Assembly: GCA_013361065.1 (NCBI GenBank)
Contig: JABWAK010000018.1
Location: 1 to 36,021, forward strand
From: Bacteroidota bacterium
Lineage (GTDB): Bacteria; Bacteroidota; Ignavibacteria; UBA10030; UBA8401
Direction: 5' to 3'
DNA: 36,021 nucleotides
Numbering within the stretch: position 1 is the first letter of the stretch; every line of letters starts with the position of its first letter. The notes under the pieces are model-generated. The model was not told where the DNA came from and did no database searches. It worked only from the letters and a program-made list of their open reading frames with translations. Below are positions 25,948 to 34,057 of this stretch, piece after piece. Both the position numbers and the translations under genes were made by a program.

Positions 25948-25982
25948 GGAGAGGATGCCCGGCGGTACCGGACATCCTCTCC
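25948..25982 (-). terminator. Terminator-like hairpin after the molybdoenzyme operon
   Basis: GGAGAGGATG pairs with CATCCTCTCC (10 bp), and the stem continues inward as CCGG/CCGG after one mismatch, with loop CGGTA. It lies just past the stop of the GcvH-like gene (25989) in the direction of transcription. The following bases on that strand are not T-rich, so it may be a weak terminator or an mRNA 3'-end stabiliser. Confidence 0.6.
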
Positions 25983-25988
25983 TGATGG

Positions 25989-26816
25989 TCATGCCTGCAG
26001 GAACATCTGACCGAGCACGCCGTCCCAGTCCGCCTTCGGGAAGTGACGGTGGAAGTTCGGCGCCAGTTCTCCGCCGTCCGCGAGTGTCACGCCGACGCCG
26101 GCGGTGGCGAAGGAGGCCTGTAGCCGTTCCATTTCGCGCAGGATCCAGTTCGGCACTTCATCCGCCGTCAGAAGATGTGTGGTCGCCGTCTCATCCTGTT
26201 CCGCCCGCACTTTCAGCAGCCAGTCATCCTCTTCTGTTCCGTGCGCCACCACTTCACCATCAAGAGGTGACAGGACGCGGACCGCTGCATCGTCGCTCCG
26301 CACGAGCATCCCGCTGCCGTTCACATAAAGCCTGCTGCCGACCGGCGGAAGCTCAACGCTGCGTACCGTACCGAGGATCCTCTTCCCGAAGTCGTCGATA
26401 CCGACGGTGTACGTGCCGTCCTTCTCCTGCTGCACCCATGTGTGGCCGCGGTGATAGAGCCGGTACGGAGACATTGAGAAGCCGTAGACCTGGAAGCCCT
26501 GCATGCCGGGTCTGTGCCGGACACGGGCGTTGATCTGTGCGTGCACAGTGCAGGTGCGGCAGTCGAATCCGTTCGGGCAGGTGCGGTGTTTCACATCCCC
26601 CCGCAGTTCGTGACGGCACGCTTTCAATGCCGCCGGCAGGTCCTCGAAATCGGTATGCCACCGCACATGTTCGATCTGCTCGGGTGTATCCTTTGCCGCC
26701 GTGCGCCGCAGCGCGAGCACCAGCGTTGCCGCCACCATGCTGAAGAGTGTGAAGAAGACCAGAAGGAAGGTGACATGGAACGGTGTCCAATGGAATTCAT
26801 AGACGAAGGGAAGCAT
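25989..26816 (-). CDS. Membrane-anchored glycine-cleavage H-like protein lacking the lipoyl lysine
   Basis: 275 residues. One membrane helix lies at about 14-36. A Cys-rich stretch follows: Cys 67, then Cys 80, Cys 86 and Cys 89 (CPNGFDCRTC), which could bind a metal or an iron-sulfur cluster. Residues about 121-192 are a GcvH-type barrel (HRGHTWV, GTYTVGIDDFGKRILG, VELPPVG, SPLDGEVV). In true H proteins the motif ESVKA carries lipoate on Lys; here the equivalent residues read RSDDA, with Asp 176 in place of Lys, so it cannot carry lipoate there. It is the last gene of a MopB-ferredoxin-NrfD operon and is likely a structural or electron-transfer subunit of that complex. GGAG precedes the ATG. 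Confidence 0.82.
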   Translation of the reverse strand: MLPFVYEFHWTPFHVTFLLVFFTLFSMVAATLVLALRRTAAKDTPEQIEHVRWHTDFEDLPAALKACRHELRGDVKHRTCPNGFDCRTCTVHAQINARVRHRPGMQGFQVYGFSMSPYRLYHRGHTWVQQEKDGTYTVGIDDFGKRILGTVRSVELPPVGSRLYVNGSGMLVRSDDAAVRVLSPLDGEVVAHGTEEDDWLLKVRAEQDETATTHLLTADEVPNWILREMERLQASFATAGVGVTLADGGELAPNFHRHFPKADWDGVLGQMFLQA

Positions 26817-26839
26817 ACGATCTCCGTTCTTTCAGTGAT

Positions 26840-28168
26840 TCAGAATAATGAGACAAATTTCTGTATAAGCTGCACGGCGAAGCGGGGACGCAGCCTGCTG
26901 AGCAGTGATTGTTTCGCCGGAACACTCTCCGGTCCGGCGGCGAGGTTCAGTTCACGTTCCTGCGGGAAGACGACCGCATACCGGTAAGTGACGGAATAGA
27001 GGATCACCCCGTACGCGATGACGAAAGCGAATGCGGCCACTTCCTGCCAGCTGGGCAGATAGGTGAGGAACGCATCGAACGGCAGTGTCGGCAGTGCAAG
27101 CGTCTGGATCGTCATCACGAACCGGTTGAGCATGATGCCGCAGCAGACCATGAATGCGGCGCCGAAGAGCAGCCGTCGGTCGGACCGGAGTCTGCTGCTG
27201 AGCAGCACCAGTGCCGGCAGCAGTCCGAACAGGACGATCTCCGTGAAGAGGATCCAGGTGCCGAACGACTGCGTGGCATAATATTCGAATGCCGGGAATC
27301 CCGTTCCGGGCGACGTGCTGTTGATCCAGATGAGCGTATCGATAGATTTCAGAAGAACATAGGCGACCAGCATCAGTCCGGAGACCTTCCCGAGCAGCTG
27401 ATAGACATTCTCGCGGACGAGGCGCTTCCGGGTGATCTTCTCTACCAGCCGTGTGGTGAGCATGATGAAACTCGGTCCTGCCGCCGCCGCAGAGATGACA
27501 AAGAGAAAGAACGTGGAGGGCCAGATGCCGAGCTCTTCACGGAATGCGAAGGGACGACCCCGCAGCACACCGAACAGACCGCCGAGCGATCCCTGATGGA
27601 AGAACGAGAGGAACGTGCCGATCCCGGCGAACACCGGCATCAGTTTATGCAGCTCGAACTCGAAGACGAGGAACTTCGGGATCTGCCGGAGCTGCCGGTT
27701 CTTGATGACGATCGGCAGGTACTCGATCAGCAGCACGACGAGATAGCAGGTGAGGCAGAAGGTCACTTCCGTGAGCATGGAGTGCGTGTTGGGATGCCAG
27801 AAGGTGAACCAGGCGCGGAGCGGCTGACCGACATCGACCATCAGGACGAGCACGGCGCCGCTGTAGCAGATCAGTCCGATGATGACCGCACTGTTGATGA
27901 CGGCGGCGAGTTCCTTCCGCCGAACGATATAGAGCAGGAAACCGGTGAAGAACGCGCCGGCGCCGAGTGCGATCACCGTCAGATCCAGGAAGATCCAGAT
28001 GCCGAACGCGAACCGGTTATCCATGTTCGTGTGGAACAGTCCTTCGGCCAGACAGAGATAGATCGCGTACAGTCCGACGGAGAGCATCGCGAACCACGGA
28101 AGGAGCCAGAGCAGGAACGAGCCGAACGATGTCCGCCGTACGCCGCGGGGGATGAGCAGATTATCCAT
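26840..28168 (-). CDS. NrfD/PsrC-like integral membrane subunit
   Basis: 442 residues with about ten hydrophobic helices across its length. The text LMVDVGQPLRAWFTFWHPNTHSMLTEVTFCLTCYL, FHQGSLGGLFGV and LIWINSTSPGTGFPAFEYYATQSFGTWILFTEI fits the NrfD/PsrC/ActC group. These subunits exchange electrons with the quinone pool and anchor the iron-sulfur and molybdopterin subunits, in some cases contributing to proton movement. The start overlaps the end of the ferredoxin gene by eight bases, showing tight coupling. The direction (quinol oxidation or quinone reduction) is not evident. Confidence 0.93.
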   Translation of the reverse strand: MDNLLIPRGVRRTSFGSFLLWLLPWFAMLSVGLYAIYLCLAEGLFHTNMDNRFAFGIWIFLDLTVIALGAGAFFTGFLLYIVRRKELAAVINSAVIIGLICYSGAVLVLMVDVGQPLRAWFTFWHPNTHSMLTEVTFCLTCYLVVLLIEYLPIVIKNRQLRQIPKFLVFEFELHKLMPVFAGIGTFLSFFHQGSLGGLFGVLRGRPFAFREELGIWPSTFFLFVISAAAAGPSFIMLTTRLVEKITRKRLVRENVYQLLGKVSGLMLVAYVLLKSIDTLIWINSTSPGTGFPAFEYYATQSFGTWILFTEIVLFGLLPALVLLSSRLRSDRRLLFGAAFMVCCGIMLNRFVMTIQTLALPTLPFDAFLTYLPSWQEVAAFAFVIAYGVILYSVTYRYAVVFPQERELNLAAGPESVPAKQSLLSRLRPRFAVQLIQKFVSLF

Positions 28169-28934
28169 GGAAGGCCTCCTGTTGCGTACGGGTCTTGGAC
28201 CGTTCTGCCATCTCCCGGACCCATTGTTTGCTGGAATGATAATGCACTTTCGGTTCCGTGCCGAGACGTGCCAGGAACCGGAACGAGTTCTTGTCCGCCG
28301 CTAGGATGGCGACCGGAGAGGAAGGATTGTTCAGGTCACCGAAGGTGATGGCGGACGCAGGACAGGATTCGACACAGGCCGGAACGTAATCCGCCGGATC
28401 GATCTCCCGGCTGCCATTCGCCGCTGCCTTCTGCCGTGCCGCATGCAGACGTGCATGACAGAAGTTGCATTTCTCTACTACACCGCGCATCCGCGGAGCG
28501 ACATCAGGATTGAGCTGCTGTGTCATGCCGTCGGTCCATTCCGGATCGCGCCAGTTGAAGTACCGGGCATGGTACGGACAGGCGGTCATGCAGTACCGGC
28601 ATCCCAGGCACCGTTGCGGGACCTGCCCGACGATGCCGGTGACCGGATCGATGTCCACTGCATTCTGCGGACAGACGGTGAGACACGGCGTTTCATTTTC
28701 GCACTGCTGACATGACATCGGGACGAAGACCGTCTCGCAGTCCGGATACGCTGCTCCGGAGTGCACGGCGGTCACGTTCATCCAGGTGAGTCCGTTGCGG
28801 GTGGTGGTGGACGGAACAGCCGGGGCGACATTGTTCTCCACTGCGCACGCGACCGTACAGGCACCGCAGCCGCTGCATTTGTCCAGATCGATCACCATCC
28901 CGAATCTATACTGTTTGCGTTCGTTCGTTTCCAT
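28161..28934 (-). CDS. Four-cluster [4Fe-4S] ferredoxin-type subunit of a molybdoenzyme
   Basis: 257 residues. Cys groups for four clusters are visible: CSGCGACTVAC (about 20-30), CQQCENETPCLTVCP (about 75-89), CLGCRYCMTACP (about 108-119) and CNFC with CVESCP further on. This is the DmsB/PsrB/PhsB plan, an electron wire between the catalytic molybdopterin subunit and NrfD. No Tat signal is needed, because such subunits travel with the catalytic chain. It begins three bases after the molybdoenzyme stop and overlaps the NrfD start. The order catalytic, ferredoxin, NrfD is typical of complex iron-sulfur molybdoenzymes. Confidence 0.95.
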   Translation of the reverse strand: METNERKQYRFGMVIDLDKCSGCGACTVACAVENNVAPAVPSTTTRNGLTWMNVTAVHSGAAYPDCETVFVPMSCQQCENETPCLTVCPQNAVDIDPVTGIVGQVPQRCLGCRYCMTACPYHARYFNWRDPEWTDGMTQQLNPDVAPRMRGVVEKCNFCHARLHAARQKAAANGSREIDPADYVPACVESCPASAITFGDLNNPSSPVAILAADKNSFRFLARLGTEPKVHYHSSKQWVREMAERSKTRTQQEAFHG

Positions 28935-28937
28935 GCA

Positions 28938-30680
28938 TCATACCTTTTGTAGTGTCACCGTGGTCGTTCTCCAGTACCCGTCAGCGGAGACGGGGAACAG
29001 GCGGAGAAGGGAAGGGGCGGAAGGATGCCCGGGAGTTTCCGTCCCATTGGGGGAAGGTCCGATGGACGCTTCCAGCACACCGGGACGGACGGCAGGACTG
29101 ATCTTCGTCCGCACCTGTTGAGTACCGGCCGTTGTCGTGATCACTGCCTGGCCGTCGTGCTGGATCCCCACCTGTTGAGCTGTGACCGGGGAGAGCAGTA
29201 TCGTGTTGTTCACCGGACGAAGGTCGGTCTCCTGGAACATCTTGCTCATCACCGGCGAGAGCTGCGCGGCATGAAGGGCTCCATGATATCCGGAGGCGAT
29301 CATCACCAGTCCGTCGTGCTGCTGTTGCTTGTCAGGACGAACAGCGGCGACCGTGACCGGATGCAGACGGTTCTGTTTCTTCTCCTCGCCGGTCCAGAGA
29401 CCGCCGGACGCCAGCGCATTCCAGAGATCGTCGGAGGATGAGAATTCCTTCACCGGTGTGACAGCACCATCTGCCGGGGATTGGACAGAACCGCGTTTCG
29501 AGTCATGGATCCGCTGCACCGCTGCTTTCAGTGAAGCTTCATTCTCCGGGATCTCAGTTCCATTTCCGGTCTTCTCGGCAAGCATACGCAGGACCGTCTG
29601 TGTCTCCACGGCATTCTCATTGAGCGGAAGGATCGGAACAGAGAGCGCAAAGGACGGAACTGCAGAATGGGATGTCACGTGCACATCGCGGAGTACTTCA
29701 AACGGTGCAGGTGCTGGGATGAGGATATCCGCCTCTGCTGTGAGAGGATCGAGCACGGAAGAGAAGGAGACGACGAGTGATGCATCAGTGCTGAGTTTCT
29801 TCCGGATGAGAATCCAGGGAATTGCATAACCGGAGTCTGCTCCGTCGATGAACAAGGTTCCGACGGACCCGTCCGGTATCTCCTGCAGCCGTGTATGTTC
29901 GACTGATTCCATTCCGGGGAGATATTCCCGCACCATGATCCCACCGCGACGGCCGACGCTTCCTAGCAGGATGTTCAGCACGGCGATCACTTTCTCCGTC
30001 TCAGCATCCATCGGTCCACCGCCGGGATCCGCGCCGCACAGGACGATCGGCGCCGCTGCTCTCGTCAGCTGCTGAGCCAGCGTGCGAAGTGTTTCGGGGG
30101 TGATGCCGGTCGTGCCGGCGGTCATCTCCGGTGTGAAATCCCGCGTCAGTGCTGTGAACTGTTCATGGTCTTTGATACTCGTGCGCATCCGTTCCCGGAT
30201 CGTACGCTCCTCCAGCAGGATGGACGCGAGGCTCAGTGCTGCCAGCCGTTCCGTTCCCGGCGCGATAGCGATCCACTGATCGGACTGCCGGGCGGTGCGA
30301 GAATAGCGGGGATCGATCTGTGTGACCGTGAACGTTCTGGCCGAATGCAAAGCATTCATCGTTCCCGGGTTACCCCAACCATCGAACATCGGAGCACCGA
30401 ACGAGAGCAGCATTGTTGCGTTCTGCAGATCGAATCCTAACGATGAGGACGGGATACCGGTCAGCCGGCCCACTGCGCTCAGCGTCTCATCATCACCGGC
30501 TGGATCGGAAACGAGGATGCCCCGTCCCGTTCCGCGCAGGAATGCATGGTACTGTGCAGAGATTGTTCGGCCCGGCTGACGGTCCAGCACCACGATGGAA
30601 CCGGTCGAAGCGTTCATGTGCGCAGCGATCCGTTCCACTGCACGTTCGAGCGGGACGGCGGAGAGCACCGCATCGGCACG
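28938..30680 (-). CDS. Molybdopterin oxidoreductase catalytic subunit, 5' truncated at a contig junction
   Basis: About 581 C-terminal residues remain. Landmarks of the MopB family are present: NATMLLSFGAPMFDGWGNPG, RYSRTARQSDQWIAIAPGTE, IVLCGADPGGGPMDAETEKVI, TAEADILIPAPAPFE, and a C-terminal cofactor-cap domain with RPVNNTILLSPVTAQQVGI. The N-terminal [4Fe-4S] and pterin-binding part is missing because the sequence changes to a different genome at about 30,680; the frame stays open beyond that only because the GC-rich antisense strand has no stops. The separate ferredoxin and NrfD genes downstream put it with Psr/Qrc/ActB-like respiratory enzymes. Substrate unknown. Exact 5' edge uncertain by about 20 bases. 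Confidence 0.85.
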   Translation of the reverse strand, partial: RADAVLSAVPLERAVERIAAHMNASTGSIVVLDRQPGRTISAQYHAFLRGTGRGILVSDPAGDDETLSAVGRLTGIPSSSLGFDLQNATMLLSFGAPMFDGWGNPGTMNALHSARTFTVTQIDPRYSRTARQSDQWIAIAPGTERLAALSLASILLEERTIRERMRTSIKDHEQFTALTRDFTPEMTAGTTGITPETLRTLAQQLTRAAAPIVLCGADPGGGPMDAETEKVIAVLNILLGSVGRRGGIMVREYLPGMESVEHTRLQEIPDGSVGTLFIDGADSGYAIPWILIRKKLSTDASLVVSFSSVLDPLTAEADILIPAPAPFEVLRDVHVTSHSAVPSFALSVPILPLNENAVETQTVLRMLAEKTGNGTEIPENEASLKAAVQRIHDSKRGSVQSPADGAVTPVKEFSSSDDLWNALASGGLWTGEEKKQNRLHPVTVAAVRPDKQQQHDGLVMIASGYHGALHAAQLSPVMSKMFQETDLRPVNNTILLSPVTAQQVGIQHDGQAVITTTAGTQQVRTKISPAVRPGVLEASIGPSPNGTETPGHPSAPSLLRLFPVSADGYWRTTTVTLQKV

Positions 30681-30700
30681 ACGGCCGGCGCATTGTTCTC
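30660..30700. other. Probable chimeric contig junction
   Basis: Left of here the minus-strand molybdoenzyme frame reads as a normal protein in a moderately GC-rich genome. Right of here a plus-strand frame with strongly G/C third positions begins in the middle of a Wzz-like domain. Both genes are cut at the same place, and gene content changes from an FCB-type to a planctomycete-type set. No mobile element or repeat marks the point. Confidence 0.8.
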
Positions 30701-32216
30701 GCGCGTCGCGGCGGGCGAGGTGAAATCCGAAGTCGATCGCAACGACCGCACGCTGCGCCTGATCGTGCCGGTCGAATCGTCGGAAACCGACGCCGCCGGC
30801 CGGCTGGCCACGGCCTGGGCCGAGGCCTTCCTGGTCCGATGCACGGAACTGGCCCGCGGACCGTCCCCCGAAGAACTGGACGCCATGCGCGCGCGTCGCG
30901 ACGAACTGGCCTCCGCGGCCGAAAAGCTGGACAAGGCCGTCCGAGAGGCACAGGCTGAACTCGATGCCGACGCATCGGACGCTGAGTTGCGCCGCCTGAT
31001 CGCAACTCAGGAAGACGCCGCCGGATTGTTCCGCCGCCGTCAGGCCGAGGCCCGCCTGGCCGCCCGTGAATTGGAATCGCTCAATCTGCAAACCGAAGAG
31101 GACGCCGTGCGCGTCATGGATGCGGCCCGCCTCGAAGCGGCGCGCCAAGCCGACGGCTTGCTTCAGACCGATATCGAGCAGCTCGCCCACGAGACCGATC
31201 AGGCCGCCGCGGAACTCGATCGCGTCGTCGCGCGCGTGGCGCCGCTGGCCGCCAACCACGTCGCGCGCATCGAAACGGCCGACCGCAAGACCGAAGAGCT
31301 GCTTCGCAAAGCCGACGAGTCCGACGCCGCGGCGCGCCTCGACCGCATCCGCCGAACGCTGGCGGCTCATTGCGCATCGGTCGAGCGATTCGCATCCGAC
31401 TGGCAGGCGGCCTGGGCGAGCGTGTCCGCCGCGCGCGGCCCCGACCGTGCCGCGACACTGATTCGACAGCAACAGCGCCTCGTGCAGTTGCTCGGCGCTG
31501 CCTCGTCCGCCGCCGCCGAACGGCTTGCCGCCCTTCAAGGCGAATGCGAGGCCATCGCCGGCGGCGGCGTCGAAGACCTGACGCGCCGCATGGTTCTGCA
31601 AGCCGCCCTCAATCAGGTGATCAACCCGCTGCACACAAGCTGGCGCGAAGTCGCCCAGGCCGCGGCAAACGCGGATGGCGCCGTCAACGCCGCACTCGAT
31701 TCGCTGGCGTCGACTATTCGCACGCTGTCCGCCCGCGTGACCGATCGAACCGCCGACATCGCCCTCATCGTCGCCGACGAAATGCGCGCCGAATGGCGGG
31801 CCACGCGCGGCGCCCGACTGGCCGCCGCTCGCAATGCGCTGGAACTGGCCGTTCGCCGCCGCGAAGAAGCCGCCGACGCCTGGTCCGTCGTGCAGGAACA
31901 AGTCAACGACCTCATGAGCCGCATCAAGCGGCTCGACGCCCAGAGAGAGGAATTGCGCCTGCGTCGCGAAGAATCGCAGCGCATCGCCGGCGAAATAGCC
32001 GCCATCGACCGGCGCATCGCCGAGGGCGGACGGCCGGACCGCGCGATGTTCGCTTCCGTCGCGTGTTCGCCCACGTACATCGACGGACCGCCGTTCACGC
32101 TTCGTGCGTGGCGCGCCCTTCAGGGCGGCGGGGCTGCCGCCGCCCTGTGCGTCATCGGACTCTGGATCGCCCCGGCCGTCGATCGACGGCGAACCGCACG
32201 GAAATCCGCCGCGTGA
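30681..32216 (+). CDS. Coiled-coil, Wzz-like chain-length or exopolysaccharide transport protein, 5' partial
   Basis: About 511 residues remain. The start of the fragment (LFSRVAAGEVKSEVDRNDRTLRLIVPV, then AGRLATAWAEAFL) resembles the periplasmic alpha/beta domain of polysaccharide co-polymerases, in which residual sliding-pair text of this kind precedes long coiled coils. Residues about 60-480 are Ala/Arg/Glu/Leu-rich coiled coil. A single hydrophobic helix near the C-terminus (AAALCVIGLWIAPAV) matches the second membrane anchor of Wzz-type proteins; the first would be in the missing part. The next gene is a glycosyltransferase joined by a GTGA overlap, supporting a role in surface polysaccharide assembly. 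Call is tentative. Confidence 0.6.
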   Translation, partial: TAGALFSRVAAGEVKSEVDRNDRTLRLIVPVESSETDAAGRLATAWAEAFLVRCTELARGPSPEELDAMRARRDELASAAEKLDKAVREAQAELDADASDAELRRLIATQEDAAGLFRRRQAEARLAARELESLNLQTEEDAVRVMDAARLEAARQADGLLQTDIEQLAHETDQAAAELDRVVARVAPLAANHVARIETADRKTEELLRKADESDAAARLDRIRRTLAAHCASVERFASDWQAAWASVSAARGPDRAATLIRQQQRLVQLLGAASSAAAERLAALQGECEAIAGGGVEDLTRRMVLQAALNQVINPLHTSWREVAQAAANADGAVNAALDSLASTIRTLSARVTDRTADIALIVADEMRAEWRATRGARLAAARNALELAVRRREEAADAWSVVQEQVNDLMSRIKRLDAQREELRLRREESQRIAGEIAAIDRRIAEGGRPDRAMFASVACSPTYIDGPPFTLRAWRALQGGGAAAALCVIGLWIAPAVDRRRTARKSAA

Positions 32217-33349
32217 CCCGCGCAATGCTGCTGGTGACGGACCTGCAACGCGGCGGCACGCCAATGCGCGTCGTTCGTTGGGCATCGTGGCTGCCTCGCA
32301 TCGGTGTGACGCCCATCGTCGGCTGCCTGGCGCCGCGCGGCCCGTTGAACGACGAGCTTGATCGATGCGGCATCGAGAACTTCCACTGCGACGCTGCAGG
32401 TCCCTTCGATCTGCGTGTCTTCCCGCGCCTGACCGTACAGATCATGCGAAGACGACCGGACCTCGTCCACGCCTTCCTGTTTCACGCCAACGTCGCCGCC
32501 CGCCTGGTCGGCCGAGCGCTGGGACGGCCGGTCATCACCGGCACGGCCACCGTCGAAATCGAGCGCATCTGGCACCGCCGCGTCGAGACATTGACGGGCA
32601 GAATGTCCCAACTGCACGTCGTTAACTCTCACGCCGTCGCACGACACGTCGTGAACGACCTTCATTTCCCGGTCAACCGCGTCGTCGTCGTTCCCAGCGG
32701 CATTGACCTGGCGCACGTCGACGCCACGCCCCCGATCGACCGGAAAGCCTGGAACCTGCCGGATCACGTGCCGCTCGTCATCTGGTGCGGTCGGATGGAT
32801 CCGATCAAGCGCCTGGATACATGGATCGAAGTCTTCGTTCGGGTACGCAGCCAAATGAACCTGTGCGGGGTACTGGTGGGAGACGGTCCCACTCGAGGAC
32901 CGCTTGAGATGGCGTTGCGCGGCCGGGGACTGCTGTTGGAAGCGGGCGGCGGCGCACCGGATCACGCGGTCAATCGGGTCCGAATGATCGGTTGGACCGA
33001 TCAGGTCATCGCCTGGCTGAAAGCCGCCGACGCGTTACTGTTGACCTCCGGTACCGAAGGAAATCCAAATATAGTCCTTGAAGCGATGGCCGCCGGATGC
33101 GCCGTTATTTCATCTGCCGTCGGAGGTTGCGTCGATTTGATTGAGCCGGGACGATCCGGCTGGCTGGTGTCGCCCACCGATATTGCCGGATTCGTTACAT
33201 CCTTGGAAGCAGCATGCGCAAATCCCGCGCTCCGCCGGCGGTATGCGTCTGTCGCCCGTTCCCACGTCGAGCAATGCGAGTCGCCCGATTCGGTTCTGGC
33301 CATGCTGGATAGGGTGTATCAGCGAGTTCTGCGCGATTCGCGTCGCTAA
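32213..33349 (+). CDS. Family 4-type (GT-B) glycosyltransferase
   Basis: 378 residues from GTG 32213 (GTGA overlap); an ATG at 32225 is an alternative. The N-terminal half opens with MLLVTDLQRGGTPMRVV, the Rossmann-like acceptor domain, and includes HAFLFHANVAARLVGRALG. The C-terminal donor domain shows VVVVPSGIDL, VIWCGRMDPIKRLD, GDGPTRGPLE and the E-x7-E region SGTEGNPNIVLEAMAAGCAVISSAVGG, all usual for GT4 enzymes using nucleotide sugars. It should act at the cytoplasmic face on a lipid-linked or surface glycan. The frame is open far upstream only as a shadow of the coiled-coil gene. The 198-base gap that follows holds a hairpin and a promoter. Confidence 0.92.
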   Translation: MTRAMLLVTDLQRGGTPMRVVRWASWLPRIGVTPIVGCLAPRGPLNDELDRCGIENFHCDAAGPFDLRVFPRLTVQIMRRRPDLVHAFLFHANVAARLVGRALGRPVITGTATVEIERIWHRRVETLTGRMSQLHVVNSHAVARHVVNDLHFPVNRVVVVPSGIDLAHVDATPPIDRKAWNLPDHVPLVIWCGRMDPIKRLDTWIEVFVRVRSQMNLCGVLVGDGPTRGPLEMALRGRGLLLEAGGGAPDHAVNRVRMIGWTDQVIAWLKAADALLLTSGTEGNPNIVLEAMAAGCAVISSAVGGCVDLIEPGRSGWLVSPTDIAGFVTSLEAACANPALRRRYASVARSHVEQCESPDSVLAMLDRVYQRVLRDSRR

Positions 33350-33420
33350 GAAAATTCTTGTGCGTCCAATCCGACGCTAGCTTTCCATTTGACAAAAGCT
33401 TGTGAATTCAGCGCGAGATT

Positions 33421-33447
33421 GCCGAAAAATATTCGCATATTTTCGGC
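33421..33447. terminator. Hairpin after the glycosyltransferase gene
   Basis: GCCGAAAAATA pairs with TATTTTCGGC around a short loop, one bulged A. It lies 72 bases past the glycosyltransferase stop and just before the mraZ promoter. Without a following T-run it is a possible rather than certain terminator. Confidence 0.5.
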
Positions 33448-33457
33448 GGATTCAGTC

Positions 33458-33486
33458 TTGCACCTTGTGTCATAAAGTGGTATGCT
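33458..33486 (+). promoter_or_regulatory. Sigma70-like promoter for mraZ
   Basis: TTGCAC (33458-33463), a 17-base spacer, then TATGCT (33481-33486), 62 bases before the mraZ start. AAAGTGG (33474-33480) lies inside the spacer and recalls the repeated AAAGTG-type sites that MraZ binds in Mollicutes, but only one copy is obvious, so autoregulation is speculative. Confidence 0.55.
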
Positions 33487-33547
33487 TTCCCATACAGAGC
33501 CAAGGCGTGGCAGAAAGCACTGAAGCTATCCATGATCGCCGGATGTC

Positions 33548-34057
33548 ATGTTCTTTACCGGAACCTCTGAGCACACGATCGACGACAAGAACCGGGTCAG
33601 CATTCCGGCCGTGCATCGAAACCAACTGAAGGACGCTCCCGAGGGCAACCTCTGGTTCGTCGTACCGGGAAACGCCGCTCGCTCGTTACGACTATACCCG
33701 GCGAGCTGCTTCAAGGAAATGTCTCGCGCCATCGAAGGCGGCTGGTTCGCGCCGGAAGAAGTGCAGGAGTTTGAGGACACGCTGATGGCCTTCGCCGAGC
33801 GCGCCGAAGTCGATTCGGCCGGTCGAATCGTCCTTCCGGCCGGTCACGTTCGTCGCGCGAACTTGGGACGGGAAGTGACGATCGCCGGTTCGCGAGATCA
33901 CTTGACGATCCACGACCGCGAGGCGTTCGCCACGCAGAGCGACGAAAAATGGCGTGATTACCCGGACACCGTGCGCAAGGCTCGACAGGCGGCGAAATCC
34001 AGATGGCGGCAACCCGGGCGCGAAGCCGGCGGCGGCAACGGCCCGGTAGAAACCTGA
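33548..34057 (+). CDS. mraZ: MraZ transcriptional regulator of the division and cell-wall cluster
   Basis: 169 residues, slightly longer than the usual 140-150 because of a basic, Gly-rich tail (ARQAAKSRWRQPGREAGGGNG). MraZ has two AbrB/SpoVT-like half-domains; the first is MFFTGTSEHTIDDKNRVSIPAVHR and the second is centred on EVDSAGRIVLPAGHVRRANLGREVTIAG (about 95-122). The protein forms a ring that binds DNA upstream of its own operon and represses or tunes dcw expression. It is followed, after a structured 320-base leader, by rsmH, the standard order at the start of the dcw cluster. The ribosome site is weak (CCGGATGTC). Confidence 0.95.
   Translation: MFFTGTSEHTIDDKNRVSIPAVHRNQLKDAPEGNLWFVVPGNAARSLRLYPASCFKEMSRAIEGGWFAPEEVQEFEDTLMAFAERAEVDSAGRIVLPAGHVRRANLGREVTIAGSRDHLTIHDREAFATQSDEKWRDYPDTVRKARQAAKSRWRQPGREAGGGNGPVET

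Noticed and set aside
25989-26816. A true glycine cleavage H protein
   Set aside because: The lipoyl Lys is replaced by Asp, there is an N-terminal membrane helix, and no gcvT or gcvP is nearby.
26909-28348. A 479-residue plus-strand frame rich in Asp, Glu, Arg and Gln
   Set aside because: It is the antisense of the NrfD gene, whose membrane helices produce this charged shadow; no ribosome site or family match.
30660-30700. Horizontal acquisition of a planctomycete block by the FCB-type host
   Set aside because: The block contains core dcw genes, begins mid-gene, disrupts a respiratory gene, and has no mobility gene or repeat at the edge.
31370-32212. A 281-residue Arg-rich extension of the glycosyltransferase
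   Set aside because: It lies inside the coiled-coil gene in another frame, with shadow composition; the GTG at 32213 fits the domain start.
28938-32285. A single 1115-residue minus-strand protein (molybdoenzyme with a Gly/Arg/Ala-rich N-terminal extension)
   Set aside because: The part beyond about 30,680 is the antisense of a clear plus-strand coiled-coil gene in GC-rich DNA and has low-complexity shadow composition; only the C-terminal 581 residues are molybdoenzyme.
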